DNA of 64,000 bases from DASSUW01 sp963789005 (GTDB lineage: Bacteria; Actinomycetota; Thermoleophilia; Solirubrobacterales; Solirubrobacteraceae). The position numbers and the translations under genes were made by a program. The stretch is from assembly GCA_963789005.1 (NCBI GenBank), contig CAWBIZ010000005.1, positions 1 through 64,000 of the forward strand. Reading direction: 5' to 3'. The notes beneath the pieces are model-generated. The model saw only the letters and a list, made by a program, of their open reading frames with translations, ran no database searches and was not told the DNA's origin. This document shows, piece by piece, positions 34,316 to 42,914 of the stretch. Numbering within the stretch: the first letter of the stretch is position 1; the number at the start of each line of letters is the position of its first letter.

Positions 34316-34384
34316 GTCAGGGATTCGTTGCTATTTGCGTCACCACTCGCTACGAGTGGCAAACGCGTGTGGCTCAACCCTGAC
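34316..34384. terminator. Nested palindromes between ligD-like and SRPBCC genes
   Basis: An inner hairpin CCACTCG-CTA-CGAGTGG (34343-34359) sits inside an outer 7-bp inverted repeat GTCAGGG (34316-34322) / CCCTGAC (34378-34384). It lies just beyond the stop of the LigD-polymerase gene (34394) and before the SRPBCC start, so it may end the former or act as a regulatory site of the latter. The region is AT-richer than average. Confidence 0.5.
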
Positions 34385-34393
34385 GCGCGTCCG

Positions 34394-35533
34394 CTAGTCG
34401 TCGAACTCCTCTTCGTGGCCCTGGCCGGTCCTCGGCTTGGAGCCGAAGCCGCGCTGCAGGCCGCCAGTGCTCACGCCCGGCGGCGGGCCTCCCGGCTGGG
34501 GGTCGCCGGCGCGGCCTCGCTGGGTCGGGCGATCGCGGTCTCGGGAGGGCTGGACGCGCTTCGGCTCGTCCCTCTGCTTGGGGAAGTGCGGCGGCCAGGG
34601 AGCGTCGCCGAGGCCCTCCTCCTCGTCGCGGCGAGCGAGCTCGTGGAGAGCGTCGAGCGAGCCCGCATGCGCGTCGATGTCCGCCGCCGGATCGCCCACC
34701 GCGAGCAGTCGCTCGCGCAGCGTGTCGAGCCGCAGGTCGCCGGGCTCGACGGCCGGCACCTCGTCCCACTCGAGCGGGGTCGACACCCGCGCGTCGGGCG
34801 TCGGCCGCACCGAATACGCCGACGCCACGGTGCGATCACGAGCGTTCTGGTTGTAGTCGACGAACACGCCGTGGCGCTCCTCCTTCCACCACTTGCTCGT
34901 CGCCAGGTCGGGCGCGCGGCGCTCGACCTCCCGCGCCAGCGCCAGCGCAGCGCGCCGCACCTCGAGATGGCTCCAGCGCGGCTCGATCCGCACGTTGACG
35001 TGGATGCCCTTCGACCCCGAGGTCTTCGGGTAGCCGCGCAGCCCGTGCTCGTCCAGCACGTCGCGCACGACCATCGCCGTCCGGCGCACCTCGTCCCAGC
35101 CGATCCCGGGCGTCGGGTCGAGGTCGACGCGCAGCTCGTCGGGATGGTCGAGATCCGCCCGCCGCGCGGGCCACGGGTTGAAGTCGATCACGCCGAGGTT
35201 CACGGCCCACACGAGGTGCGCGGCGTCGTTCGCCACCAGCTCCTCGGCGGTCCGGCCGGACGGGAACGCCACCGTCGCCGTCTGGAGCCACTCCGGGATG
35301 TTCTTCGGCACCCGCTTCTGCCAGATCGGGTCCTCGCGGATGCCGTTCACGAAGCGCTTCATCACCGTCGGGCGCTCGCGCACGTGCACGAGCACCGCGT
35401 CCGCCGCGTCGAGGTAGTACTGGACGACGTCGAGCTTCGTCCAACCCGGCTTGGGGAAGTAGACCTTCGCCGGGTTGGAGAGCCGCACCTCCTGGCCGGC
35501 CGCCTCGATCGTGGTGTACTCGCTCTTGGCCAC
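34394..35533 (-). CDS. LigD polymerase-domain protein (NHEJ primase-polymerase)
   Basis: 379-residue archaeo-eukaryotic-primase-superfamily polymerase like the LigD PolDom. N-terminus EVRLSNPAKVYFPKPGWTK, VMKRFVNGI, metal-binding DLDPTPG, and SGSKGIHVNVRIEP are all visible. The last 80 residues are a charged, Pro/Gly-rich tail. PolDom fills ends during Ku-dependent double-strand break repair with NTP or dNTP. Here it is separate from ligase and nuclease domains, and no ku gene is within the window. Confidence 0.9.
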   Translation of the reverse strand: MAKSEYTTIEAAGQEVRLSNPAKVYFPKPGWTKLDVVQYYLDAADAVLVHVRERPTVMKRFVNGIREDPIWQKRVPKNIPEWLQTATVAFPSGRTAEELVANDAAHLVWAVNLGVIDFNPWPARRADLDHPDELRVDLDPTPGIGWDEVRRTAMVVRDVLDEHGLRGYPKTSGSKGIHVNVRIEPRWSHLEVRRAALALAREVERRAPDLATSKWWKEERHGVFVDYNQNARDRTVASAYSVRPTPDARVSTPLEWDEVPAVEPGDLRLDTLRERLLAVGDPAADIDAHAGSLDALHELARRDEEEGLGDAPWPPHFPKQRDEPKRVQPSRDRDRPTQRGRAGDPQPGGPPPGVSTGGLQRGFGSKPRTGQGHEEEFDD

Positions 35534-35544
35534 CCAGAGGGAGA

Positions 35545-36006
35545 CTAACCCCGGCCCGCGATCAGCTCGTACGCCATGCCGGTGGCCGCCGTGTAGACCG
35601 CGTGGTGGAAGGCGTCGATCGCGATCTCCTCCTTCGGCCAGAACACCACCGGGGGCGCGACGTCGAGCACCGGGAGCGTGACCTGGGCGGCGCCGTAGAT
35701 CGCGGCGCCGTGGGCGGCGGTGGCCGCTCGCGGCGAGAGGCCCGCGGTCGCCAGCAGGCCGCGGACGACGCCCCAGCCGGTGCCGTAGCCCCAGTGCGAG
35801 AGGTCGCTGAAGCGGGCCTTGGCCAGATCGCTCTCGAACTCGGAGATGCCGAGGACCTTGGCGGTCGCCCGGGCCGGCGCGGAGCTGGGAGCGCGGCCGC
35901 GCAGGCGCGCCTCCAAAGTCGAGGACACGGTCATGGCCGCGGTGCCGGCGAAGCCGGCGAGCAGGCCGCGACCGACCGCGGAGGCGAGAGTGTCGGCGAT
36001 CTTCAT
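35545..36006 (-). CDS. Small membrane protein (DUF1440-like) next to GMC oxidoreductase
   Basis: 153 residues with about four hydrophobic segments (GRGLLAGFAGTAAMTVSST, GWGVVRGLLATAGLS, HGAAIYGAAQVTLPVLD, HHAVYTAATGMAYELI). Resembles uncharacterised DUF1440-type inner-membrane proteins. Its ATG overlaps the stop of the GMC oxidoreductase (ATGA), so it is produced with that enzyme and might anchor or supply it with electrons or substrate. No function known. Confidence 0.7.
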   Translation of the reverse strand: MKIADTLASAVGRGLLAGFAGTAAMTVSSTLEARLRGRAPSSAPARATAKVLGISEFESDLAKARFSDLSHWGYGTGWGVVRGLLATAGLSPRAATAAHGAAIYGAAQVTLPVLDVAPPVVFWPKEEIAIDAFHHAVYTAATGMAYELIAGRG

Positions 36007-37566
36007 GAGGTCTCCTGGAGGTGTAGGTCGCGCTTGCCGTTGGCAGTCGTCGCGCCGAGGCGCTCGAGCAGGTGGTCGCCTACGCGCATCGCGTTTGCCA
36101 TCGCCGTCAGCGCCGGGTTCACGGCGCTCGACGACGGGAAGAAGCTCGTGTCGACGACGTAGAGGTTGTCGAGGTCGTGGGCCTTGCAGTCGACGTCGAG
36201 CGCCGACTCGCGCGGGTCGGTGCCGAAGCGCACGGTGCCGCACTGGTGGGCGACGCCGGCGAGCGGGATCCGCTGGTCGAGGATCGTCCGCGACGGGATC
36301 CCCTGATGGCAGCCGAGGTCGCCCATCAGCCCGTGCAGCTTCTTCAGCAGCCGCCGGTGGGCCTCCTCGTTGTGGTACGTCTTGGCCAGGTGGATGTTGC
36401 CGTCGCGGTCGACGGTGACGCGGTTGTCGGGGTGGGGGAGGTCCTCGCTCGTGAGCCAGAAGTCGATCGCGTGCTTGCGACATGTAGTCGAGCGCCATCC
36501 CCGGGGCGAACCACGGCGCGCCCGCCCGCAGGATGTTGCGGTCGCTCTTGCCGAGCATCTGGATGTGCCCGAGCGGCAGCTCGGAGTCCTCGGCGCCCCA
36601 GTAGTAGTCGTTGACGCCGAGCGTCTTCTGGAACTTCGTCGGGTTCGGCGTCTGCGAGATCGCGATCACGCCGGAGTTGATGTGGGCCATGTAGTTGCGC
36701 CCCACCTGGCCGGACGAGTTCGCCACGTCCGAGCGCAGGAGCAGCGCCGCCGAGTTGACCGCGCCGCAGGAGACGACCACGACGTCGGCGCTGAAGCGCT
36801 CCTCGCTGCCGCGGCGGTCGACGACGACCTCGGTCACCCGGCCGCGGCCGTCGGTCTCGAGCCGCTCGACCTGCGCGTGGGTGCGCAGCGTGACGTTCTC
36901 GATGCTGGAGCGCGGGCCGCACGCACAGCACGTGGGCGTCGGCCTTGCCGTCGGTCAGGCACGGGAAGCCGTCGAACTTGTCGCAGCGCACGCAGCTTGC
37001 CCCGCCTCGGGATCGGACTCGTTGAGATCGACCCCGACCGGCAGGTGGAACGGCTGGTGGCCGGTGGCCGCGAAGTCGTCGTGCAGCTGCTGGATGCGCG
37101 GCTCGTGCGAGACCGCCGGGTACGGATACGCGCTCGACGCCCACGGCTCGGTCGGGTCCTCGCCGCGCTCGCCGTGCACCAGGTAGAGCTTCTCGGCCTC
37201 GGTGTAGTACGGCTCGAGGTCGGCGTACGAGAGCGGCCACGCCGGGGAGATCCCGCCGTAGTGCTGGACCTCGCCGAAGTCGCGCTCGCGCAGCCGGAAG
37301 AGGATCGCGCCGTAGAACTTCGTGTTGCCGCCGACGAAATACTGCTGGTGCGGGGAGAACGGCTGGCCGTCCTTGTCGAACCACTGCTCGCCGGACAGGT
37401 AACGATCCTTGTTGAAGACCTCGGCGCTGTCCCAGTTCTCGGGCTCGCGCGGCAGGTAGCCGCCACGCTCGAGCAGCAGGATCCGCTTGCCGGACGGTGC
37501 GAGGCGGTGCACGAGCGTGCCGCCGCCGGCGCCGCTCCCGATCACGATGACGTCGTAGTGCTCCAT
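36003..37566 (-). CDS. GMC-family FAD-dependent oxidoreductase (several frameshifts)
   Basis: Reconstructed protein of about 520 residues. FAD motif VIGSGAGGGTLVHRLA followed by LLLERGG at the N-terminus, GGNTKFYGAILFRLRERDF, VVVVSCGAVNSAALLLRS mid-way, and the GMC C-terminus (HQCGTVRFG, DLDNLYVVDTSFFPSSSAVNPALT). Frames change near 37000-37010 (two indels), about 36905 and about 36480, but all pieces join to one family member. GMC enzymes oxidise alcohols or sugars, feeding oxygen or a cytochrome. A good GGAGG site precedes the ATG at 37566. It follows the cyclase gene by 13 bases in one operon. Confidence 0.85.
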
Positions 37567-37579
37567 GAGTTCCTCCGTC

Positions 37580-38332
37580 TCAGATGAGAGCGATGGGGGA
37601 CGTCCAGGCGCCGGTGGCGCCGCGCAGCTTGGGGTGGGTGAGGATCAGCGCGAACTCGCGCACGCCCGCCGCAGCGAGCTCGGCGGTGTCGAGGTTCTCG
37701 ACGATGAAGACGCCGTGGTGGACGTTGAGGGTCTGGGGCACCTCGAACGGCCGGCCCTCCGCCGGGACCGGGCCGTAGCTCCACGTGTCCGCGCCGGTCA
37801 GGGCGACGCCGCGCTCCACCAGCCACTCGGCGACGGCCATGCCCGGGCCGGGCTCGCGCGAGAGGTACGTCTCGGGGTCGTCCCAGTGCTCGCCCCAGCC
37901 GGTGTGGAAGAGGACGGCGTCGCCGGGCGTCGGGTCGATCCCGTCGAGGTCGGCGACGGTGATGACGTCGCGGCCGGGGGCGTCGACCAGCCAGCCGCGG
38001 GTGACGATCTGCGGGACGGTCTCGACCCCGAGGTGCCGTACGCCATTGGTGCCGGCGAGCTCGGCGACCGACCAGCCGTTGTAGCCGCGGTCGCCGATCT
38101 GGAGGTGGCTGAGCGCGTCGAGGTGGGTGCCGAGCTGCTGCGTGCCGGCGATCTGCTCGGTGATCCAGTTGCCGCCGTCATGGTGCGCGGTGGTGACCAG
38201 CGTCTGGCGGAAGTAGCGGCCGGGGAACACGGGCACGTTCTCGTCGAGCACGCGCCCGAGGTCGAACAGCCGGCCCTCGCGGACGAGGCCGAGCGCCTCG
38301 CGGCGCTTCGCCTCGTCCACGTGGACGAGCAT
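37580..38332 (-). CDS. Cyclase-family metal-dependent hydrolase (KynB-like)
   Basis: 250 residues. The zinc-binding core HxGTHxDxxxH-type motif is present as LGTHLDALSHL near residue 75, and HTGWGEHW and LTGADTWSYGP are further conserved pieces. Family members hydrolyse N-formylkynurenine or isatin-like amide or lactone rings. ATG at 38332 is used because no upstream in-frame start precedes the SDR stop. It lies between the SDR and GMC genes, so the operon may oxidise an alcohol to a ring that is then hydrolysed. Confidence 0.85.
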   Translation of the reverse strand: MLVHVDEAKRREALGLVREGRLFDLGRVLDENVPVFPGRYFRQTLVTTAHHDGGNWITEQIAGTQQLGTHLDALSHLQIGDRGYNGWSVAELAGTNGVRHLGVETVPQIVTRGWLVDAPGRDVITVADLDGIDPTPGDAVLFHTGWGEHWDDPETYLSREPGPGMAVAEWLVERGVALTGADTWSYGPVPAEGRPFEVPQTLNVHHGVFIVENLDTAELAAAGVREFALILTHPKLRGATGAWTSPIALI

Positions 38333-38349
38333 CCCGATCTCCGGATGGG

Positions 38350-39192
38350 CTACTCCGACGACCACGGCGTGAGGAAGCTCGGGAACAGCGTCAGGCCGCC
38401 GTCGACGAAGATCGTCTGGCCGGTGATGTAGGCGGCCAGGTCGCTGGCCAGGAAGGCGGTGACGCCGGCCATCTCGTCGGACGTGCCGGCCCGGCGCATC
38501 GGGATGTGCTCCTCGACCTGCGCGCGCTTGACCGGGTCGTCGATCCACGCGCGGTTGATCGGCGTGACGGTCGCGCCGGGGCCGACGCCGTTGACGCGGA
38601 TGCCCCGCCCGGCGTACTCGAGCGCGAGCGTGCGCGTGAGGTTCATCATCCCGCCCTTGCTCGTCGAGTAGCCGAGGTAGCCGGGCTTGGGGATCAGCTG
38701 GTGGACGCTCGAGATGTTCACGATCGAGCCGCCCTGCTCGTCGCGCAGGAACGACCGGATCGCCTCGCGGGCGCACATGAACGAGCCGCGCAGGTTGACC
38801 GCCAGGACACGATCGAAGTCCGCGCTCGAGAGCTCCTCGCTCGGCCGCGAGATCTGGATGCCGGCGTTGTTGACGAGCACGTCGAGCCCGCCCAGGCCCT
38901 CGGCCGCCTCGGCCACCATGCGCACGACGTCGTCCTCGTCGGAGACGTCGCCGCCGACGAGCACGTCGCGGACGCCCTCCTGGCGGACCTTGCGCACGCA
39001 CGCGTGGACCTGCTCCTCGGTGTCGTGCGCCTCCTCGGGCTGGCGGAGGTAGTTGATCGCGACGTTGGCGCCGTACTCGGCGAAGCGCACGGCGATCGCC
39101 TGGCCGATGCCGGAGCTGCCTCCGGTCACCAGGACGTTCTTGCCCTTGAGGCCGGGCATGGCCTCGACGGGAGCGACGGTAGGAAGTGACAT
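38350..39192 (-). CDS. SDR-family oxidoreductase (glucose-1-dehydrogenase-like)
   Basis: 280-residue classical SDR. TGGSSGIGQAIAVRF (cofactor), NNAGIQ, active-site Ser in NISSVHQ, Tyr-x3-Lys in GYSTSKGG, and C-terminal GQTIFVDGGLTLF. Resembles glucose-1-dehydrogenase-like or YhdF-type SDRs, but the substrate is open. First gene of a four-gene set with cyclase, GMC oxidoreductase and membrane protein, all on this strand with gaps of less than 20 bases or overlaps. Confidence 0.9.
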   Translation of the reverse strand: MSLPTVAPVEAMPGLKGKNVLVTGGSSGIGQAIAVRFAEYGANVAINYLRQPEEAHDTEEQVHACVRKVRQEGVRDVLVGGDVSDEDDVVRMVAEAAEGLGGLDVLVNNAGIQISRPSEELSSADFDRVLAVNLRGSFMCAREAIRSFLRDEQGGSIVNISSVHQLIPKPGYLGYSTSKGGMMNLTRTLALEYAGRGIRVNGVGPGATVTPINRAWIDDPVKRAQVEEHIPMRRAGTSDEMAGVTAFLASDLAAYITGQTIFVDGGLTLFPSFLTPWSSE

Positions 39193-39222
39193 GGCCCTTC
39201 GGTCACGCCACCCGCGTGGGCG

Positions 39223-40341
39223 TTACAGCAGCGCGGAGTCGATCCAAGCGGCGCGGCGCGAGAGCCACGCCTTCAGGCCCCCGACGGCCGAGCGGTGCGA
39301 GCGGAACGCGGGCTGGCCCGGGAACAGCGGCGTGCGGAGGACCGGCCAGCGGGCGAGGTTGCGCCGCGCGGGGGCCCGCAGCACGCGCTCCCACCCGCTG
39401 ATCGCCCGCAGCAGTCCGCGCGCGAAGCCGCGCGCCTGCAGCGCGCGCCAGCGCACGGCTAACGCGGACCGGAAGCCGGGGTCGGCGAGCAGCGCTCCCG
39501 CCCACGCACGGTCGCCGAGCAGCCAGCCCTCGGGCGGCCCCGCCGGCGGATGGGTTACGTTCCCGGCGCTGAGGTCGAAGTCCCACACCGGGCCGAGCGC
39601 CAGCCTGCCGCTCGCCTGCTGGTGCACGAACGTGCTGCGGTGGAAGCCGTCCTGGTTCTTGAGCAGCTCGGTCAGCAGCACGTAGTCGACCGCCGAGCGC
39701 TCGTCGAGGTGTGCGCGCCAGCCCGGGCCGCCGAGCGAGGCTTCGAGCGCCGCCACGGCGGCTCGGGCGCGCCGCGACTCGCGCTCGCCGGCCTCGTCGG
39801 GCTCGACGTGCCGGACGGCGTAGCCCGTGGCCGACGGGAAGCTGTCGTCGCCGCGGTCCAGCGCAATCGGCTCGGTCAGCTCGAGCAGCGCCTCGCCCTG
39901 CACGCGCCGCCGGCTCAGCTCGGCCCGCTCCATCAGGACGTACAGCCCGCGCGGCCGGCCGTTCAGCCACAGCTCGACGTGCCGCGTGCGGCTCGAGGCG
40001 AGACCCAGCTCGCGCGCCGCGCGGTGCGCGAGGGCGTCGCGCAGCAGCGACGGGTCGCGGAACGCGGCGTTCAGCACCCAGTCGCGCTCGGCCGGCATCC
40101 CCAGCAACCGGATGCGACGGCGCGCCTCGAACCCGTACGGCTTCTTCGCGTGCAGCTGGGTGCCCTGCCCGCGGAGCTCGATCCCGATGCGGTGGGTGCG
40201 CTTGCCGACCGTCAGGCGGGCAGGGACCTTCGGCTCGTCGCGGATCTGCTTCGCGGTGCGGATGTCGAGCCGCGGGACGTCAGCGGCCGCGGGGGCGGCG
40301 AGAACGAGCGCGAGGATGGCGGTGAGAAGGACCGTCTTCAC
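39223..40341 (-). CDS. CotH-family (secreted protein-kinase-like) protein
   Basis: 372 residues with a signal peptide (LLTAILALVLAAPAAA, cleavage near residue 20). CotH core pieces: GIELRGQGTQLHAKKPYGFE, then RDWVLNAAFRDPSLLRDALA, GLYVLMER, and DYVLLTELLKNQDGFHRSTF, GPVWDFDLSAGN. In Bacillus, CotH is an atypical kinase that phosphorylates spore-coat proteins; in non-sporulating actinobacteria such secreted CotH proteins have no proven role. The Asp in WDFD could be the metal ligand. Standalone. Confidence 0.85.
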   Translation of the reverse strand: MKTVLLTAILALVLAAPAAADVPRLDIRTAKQIRDEPKVPARLTVGKRTHRIGIELRGQGTQLHAKKPYGFEARRRIRLLGMPAERDWVLNAAFRDPSLLRDALAHRAARELGLASSRTRHVELWLNGRPRGLYVLMERAELSRRRVQGEALLELTEPIALDRGDDSFPSATGYAVRHVEPDEAGERESRRARAAVAALEASLGGPGWRAHLDERSAVDYVLLTELLKNQDGFHRSTFVHQQASGRLALGPVWDFDLSAGNVTHPPAGPPEGWLLGDRAWAGALLADPGFRSALAVRWRALQARGFARGLLRAISGWERVLRAPARRNLARWPVLRTPLFPGQPAFRSHRSAVGGLKAWLSRRAAWIDSALL

Positions 40342-40383
40342 GCCGCCATCGTCCGGTTGGCACGTGAGGCTCGGGTGAGAAGG

Positions 40384-41589
40384 TCATGAGACCGCGCTCA
40401 TGCGCCCGACCTCGCTCACCGACCCACTGCGCCGCAACAGCACGAGCCCGGCGAGCGGGAAGAGCAGCACGGACAGCAGGCCGGCGCCGATCAGCGCGGC
40501 GCTGGTCGCCGCGTCAAGCAGCCCGAGCTCGAGCCCGATCGCGGTGGCCGCGACGATGAACGGCAGCGACGTCGACTGCATCAGCCCGGCGATCGCGGTG
40601 CGGCGGCCGTCGAGCACGCCGCGGTAGACGAGCGCCGGCAGCCCTCGCACGGCCACCAGTGCGGCGAGGAAGATCGGCACCATCAGCAGGTTGGACGCCG
40701 ACGCGGTCAGCGCCTCGAGGTCGAAGCGCACGCCGCTGGTGACGAAGAACGCCGGGATGAAGAAGCCGAAGCCGATCGCCTCGAGCTTGCGCCGGAAGTC
40801 CGGATGGGTCATGACCTCGTCGCGGTCGACGAGCGAGATGATCGCGCCCGCGATGAACGTGCCGAGGATGACCTCGAGGCCGAGCTCCACGGCGATCGCG
40901 GCGAACCCCACGAACAGGACCAAGGCCGCGCGCACGCGGATCTGCGCGGTGGTGTCCTGCAGGCGCAGCAGGTCGTCGCTCAGCCGCCTCGAGCGCTCCA
41001 CCCCGCGCACGACGACGAGCACGACCGCCGCCAGCGCGAACAGGCTGCCGAGCAGCAGCACGGTCGAGCCGGTGCTGCCTTCGCCGGAGAAGAAGATCGT
41101 CAGCAGGATGATCGCGCCGAAGTCCGCGATCGACGCGGCGGCGATGATCAGCTGCCCGAACGTCGACGAGATCTCGCCCGCGTCCTTGAGCACCGGCACG
41201 AGCACGCCGAGCGAGGTCGCGCACAGGATGATCGCCACCAGCAGCGGCGTGTCCACCAGCCCGGCGGCGCTCAGCCCCAGCGCGACGACGACGGCGATCC
41301 CGAACGAGAGGGCGAAGCCGAGCGCGGCCAGCCGCACGACCCGGCCGCGCAGCTTGTCGAACTCGATCTCGAGGCCCGCCAGGAACAGCACGAATGCGAG
41401 CCCGATCAGCGCGATGACCTCGACCGCCTGATCGACCTCGACGAGCCCGAGTACCGACGGCCCGATGACGATGCCCGCCGCGATCTCCAGCACCACGCTC
41501 GGCAGCTGCAGCCGCGGGTAGAGGCCGAGGAGGAACGGCGCGGCGAACGCGACCGCCACGACGAGCAGCAGGTTGCTGAAGGTGGGCAT
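40384..41589 (-). CDS. CPA2-family cation:proton antiporter
   Basis: 401-residue Kef/NapA-like antiporter with about 12 hydrophobic segments. Pieces typical of the family: LEIAAGIVIGPSVLGLV near residue 35, FLAGLEIEFDKL near 70, ASIADFGAIILL near 155 (the ion-binding region) and GTFIAGAIISLVD with FFIPAFFVTSGVRFD further on. No RCK/TrkA-N domain follows, so gating would rely on other proteins. Exchanges Na+ or K+ for H+; which is unknown. It is the last gene before the anomalous tract. Confidence 0.9.
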   Translation of the reverse strand: MPTFSNLLLVVAVAFAAPFLLGLYPRLQLPSVVLEIAAGIVIGPSVLGLVEVDQAVEVIALIGLAFVLFLAGLEIEFDKLRGRVVRLAALGFALSFGIAVVVALGLSAAGLVDTPLLVAIILCATSLGVLVPVLKDAGEISSTFGQLIIAAASIADFGAIILLTIFFSGEGSTGSTVLLLGSLFALAAVVLVVVRGVERSRRLSDDLLRLQDTTAQIRVRAALVLFVGFAAIAVELGLEVILGTFIAGAIISLVDRDEVMTHPDFRRKLEAIGFGFFIPAFFVTSGVRFDLEALTASASNLLMVPIFLAALVAVRGLPALVYRGVLDGRRTAIAGLMQSTSLPFIVAATAIGLELGLLDAATSAALIGAGLLSVLLFPLAGLVLLRRSGSVSEVGRMSAVS

Positions 41590-41619
41590 GCCCGCGTAGT
41601 CGTACCGCCCGGCGACTCG

Positions 41620-41961
41620 TTACGCCGAGCGCCGGCGCCCGCGGCGCGCGCCGAGCACGGCCTGCCGCTCGCCCACCGTCAGCTGCTGTGATGTTGGGTG
41701 TGTGTGGATTGGGTAGGGGGTGTAGAAGCTGATGTGGCGGCGGCGGATGGCGCTGCGGGTCGCGTGCTGGTCAGGGACGCAGAGCTGCTGCGTGGCGTGC
41801 TCGGGCATAGTCGCGATCGCCGTCGCCGCCGGCGCGTAACTGGGCTCCTCGCTCGTGTTCGACGACGTGGTGAATGAGCAGGTGCGGAGGCGCGCCAGGC
41901 GTCCGACGGGTGACCCGCGCGCAGAGCATCGCCCGCGCCACCGGCCCCGGGTCCGGGGGGG
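41620..41961. other. Unassigned stretch before the GT-rich tract
   Basis: About 340 bases of mixed composition with no recognisable gene. A short GT-rich patch lies at about 41686-41735. A minus-strand end reading ERQAVLGARRGRRRSA stops at 41620 and could be the tail of a lost gene. The 18-base string at 41647-41664 is repeated exactly at 42218-42235 (end of the nucleotidyltransferase gene), which may mark a misjoin. I cannot assign a function. Confidence 0.5.
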
Positions 41962-42146
41962 GTGGGTGGATGGGGCGGGGAGCGAGTGATGGTGTGAGGG
42001 TGGGTGTGTTATGTTTTGGTGGTGGTTTGGGTTGTTTGAGGTTGTTTGGTGTGGGTTGGTGTGGTGTGAGGGAGTGGTGGTTGTTTTTGTGGTTTGGGTT
42101 TGTTGTAGGGTAATTGTGGTAATTAGTAGTATGTGTTGTGGTGTGG
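41962..42146. other. GT-rich low-complexity tract
   Basis: Nearly all bases on the plus strand are G or T (for example GGTTTGGGTTGTTTGAGGTT), with hardly any C. The surrounding DNA is over 70% GC with balanced G and C. No gene is plausible. It has no tandem unit. Same unusual one-sided composition as the GA tract at 42915, but with T rather than A. Confidence 0.8.
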
Positions 42147-42214
42147 CGTGATTTCGATCGCTGCGCGACGGTCGTGGTCTGGCTGGGTGTTCTAAGTTCT
42201 CTTCGCCCGGGCGT

Positions 42215-42899
42215 TTACGCGCCGAGCACGGCCTGCGCGCGCGCCACGTCAGGCCAGGCGATCGGACTGGGTACCGCGCGCAGGGCGGGCCGCGCACGGC
42301 GGGTCCGAGCCGATCCTGTGCCCACCGGGCCGCGTCGCCCTTCGACAGCCACACACCGTCGCTCGCCCACGCCCATGCGCGGCAGGCGGCGAGGACGGCC
42401 GCGCGCCGCCGCTGTCGTTGGCGTCGAACCAGTCGAGCGCCTCGCGCAGCGCGTCCACGACGAGCGGCCGCGGAAGCTCCGGGATCACGTCCGCGATCTC
42501 CGGGCCCGCGAGCGCGCGCCCGTGCGCACGCCCGATCGAGAGGTCGATCACGAACCAGAAGCGCGGGTCGCCGTCCGCGTCGAAGCTCACGTGCCGATCC
42601 ATCCGTGGCCCGCTGTTGAGGTTCAGCTGGTAGGCGGCCTGTTCGAGGTCGTCGCGCGCGTACAGGACGAGCTCGAGGCCGCGGGCGGGAACCGGCAGCG
42701 CCTCGTGGACGAGCTCGGCGACGATCGCCTGCCGCTCGGCCAGCGTCAGCCGCTCGGACGTGACGGCCTGGACGTCGAGGTCGCTGCGCACGGGATCGAA
42801 GTCACCGAGGGCGGCGGAGCCGAGCAGCCATACCCCGACCAGGCGCTCGCCGGCGTGGCGTCGCAGGCGCGAGACCACGTCCTCCAGATAGGCGTCCAT
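42215..42899 (-). CDS. Aminoglycoside-adenylyltransferase-like nucleotidyltransferase (frameshifted)
   Basis: Reconstructed 228-residue protein of the AadA/ANT(9) type. The nucleotidyltransferase motif is VGVWLLGSAALGDFDPVRSDLDVQA (given here in pieces: GSAALGDF and SDLDVQ), with the two catalytic Asp in SDLD. The C-terminal DUF4111-like domain includes GVWLSKGDAARWAQDRL and, in the next frame, SPIAWPDVARAQAVLGA ending at a TAA at 42215-42217. Frame changes at about 42403 (one G lost) and about 42280. Could modify streptomycin or spectinomycin, but many chromosomal relatives have other or unknown roles. It lies between two anomalous tracts. Confidence 0.7.
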
Positions 42900-42914
42900 G
42901 TCCCGCCATCGTCA

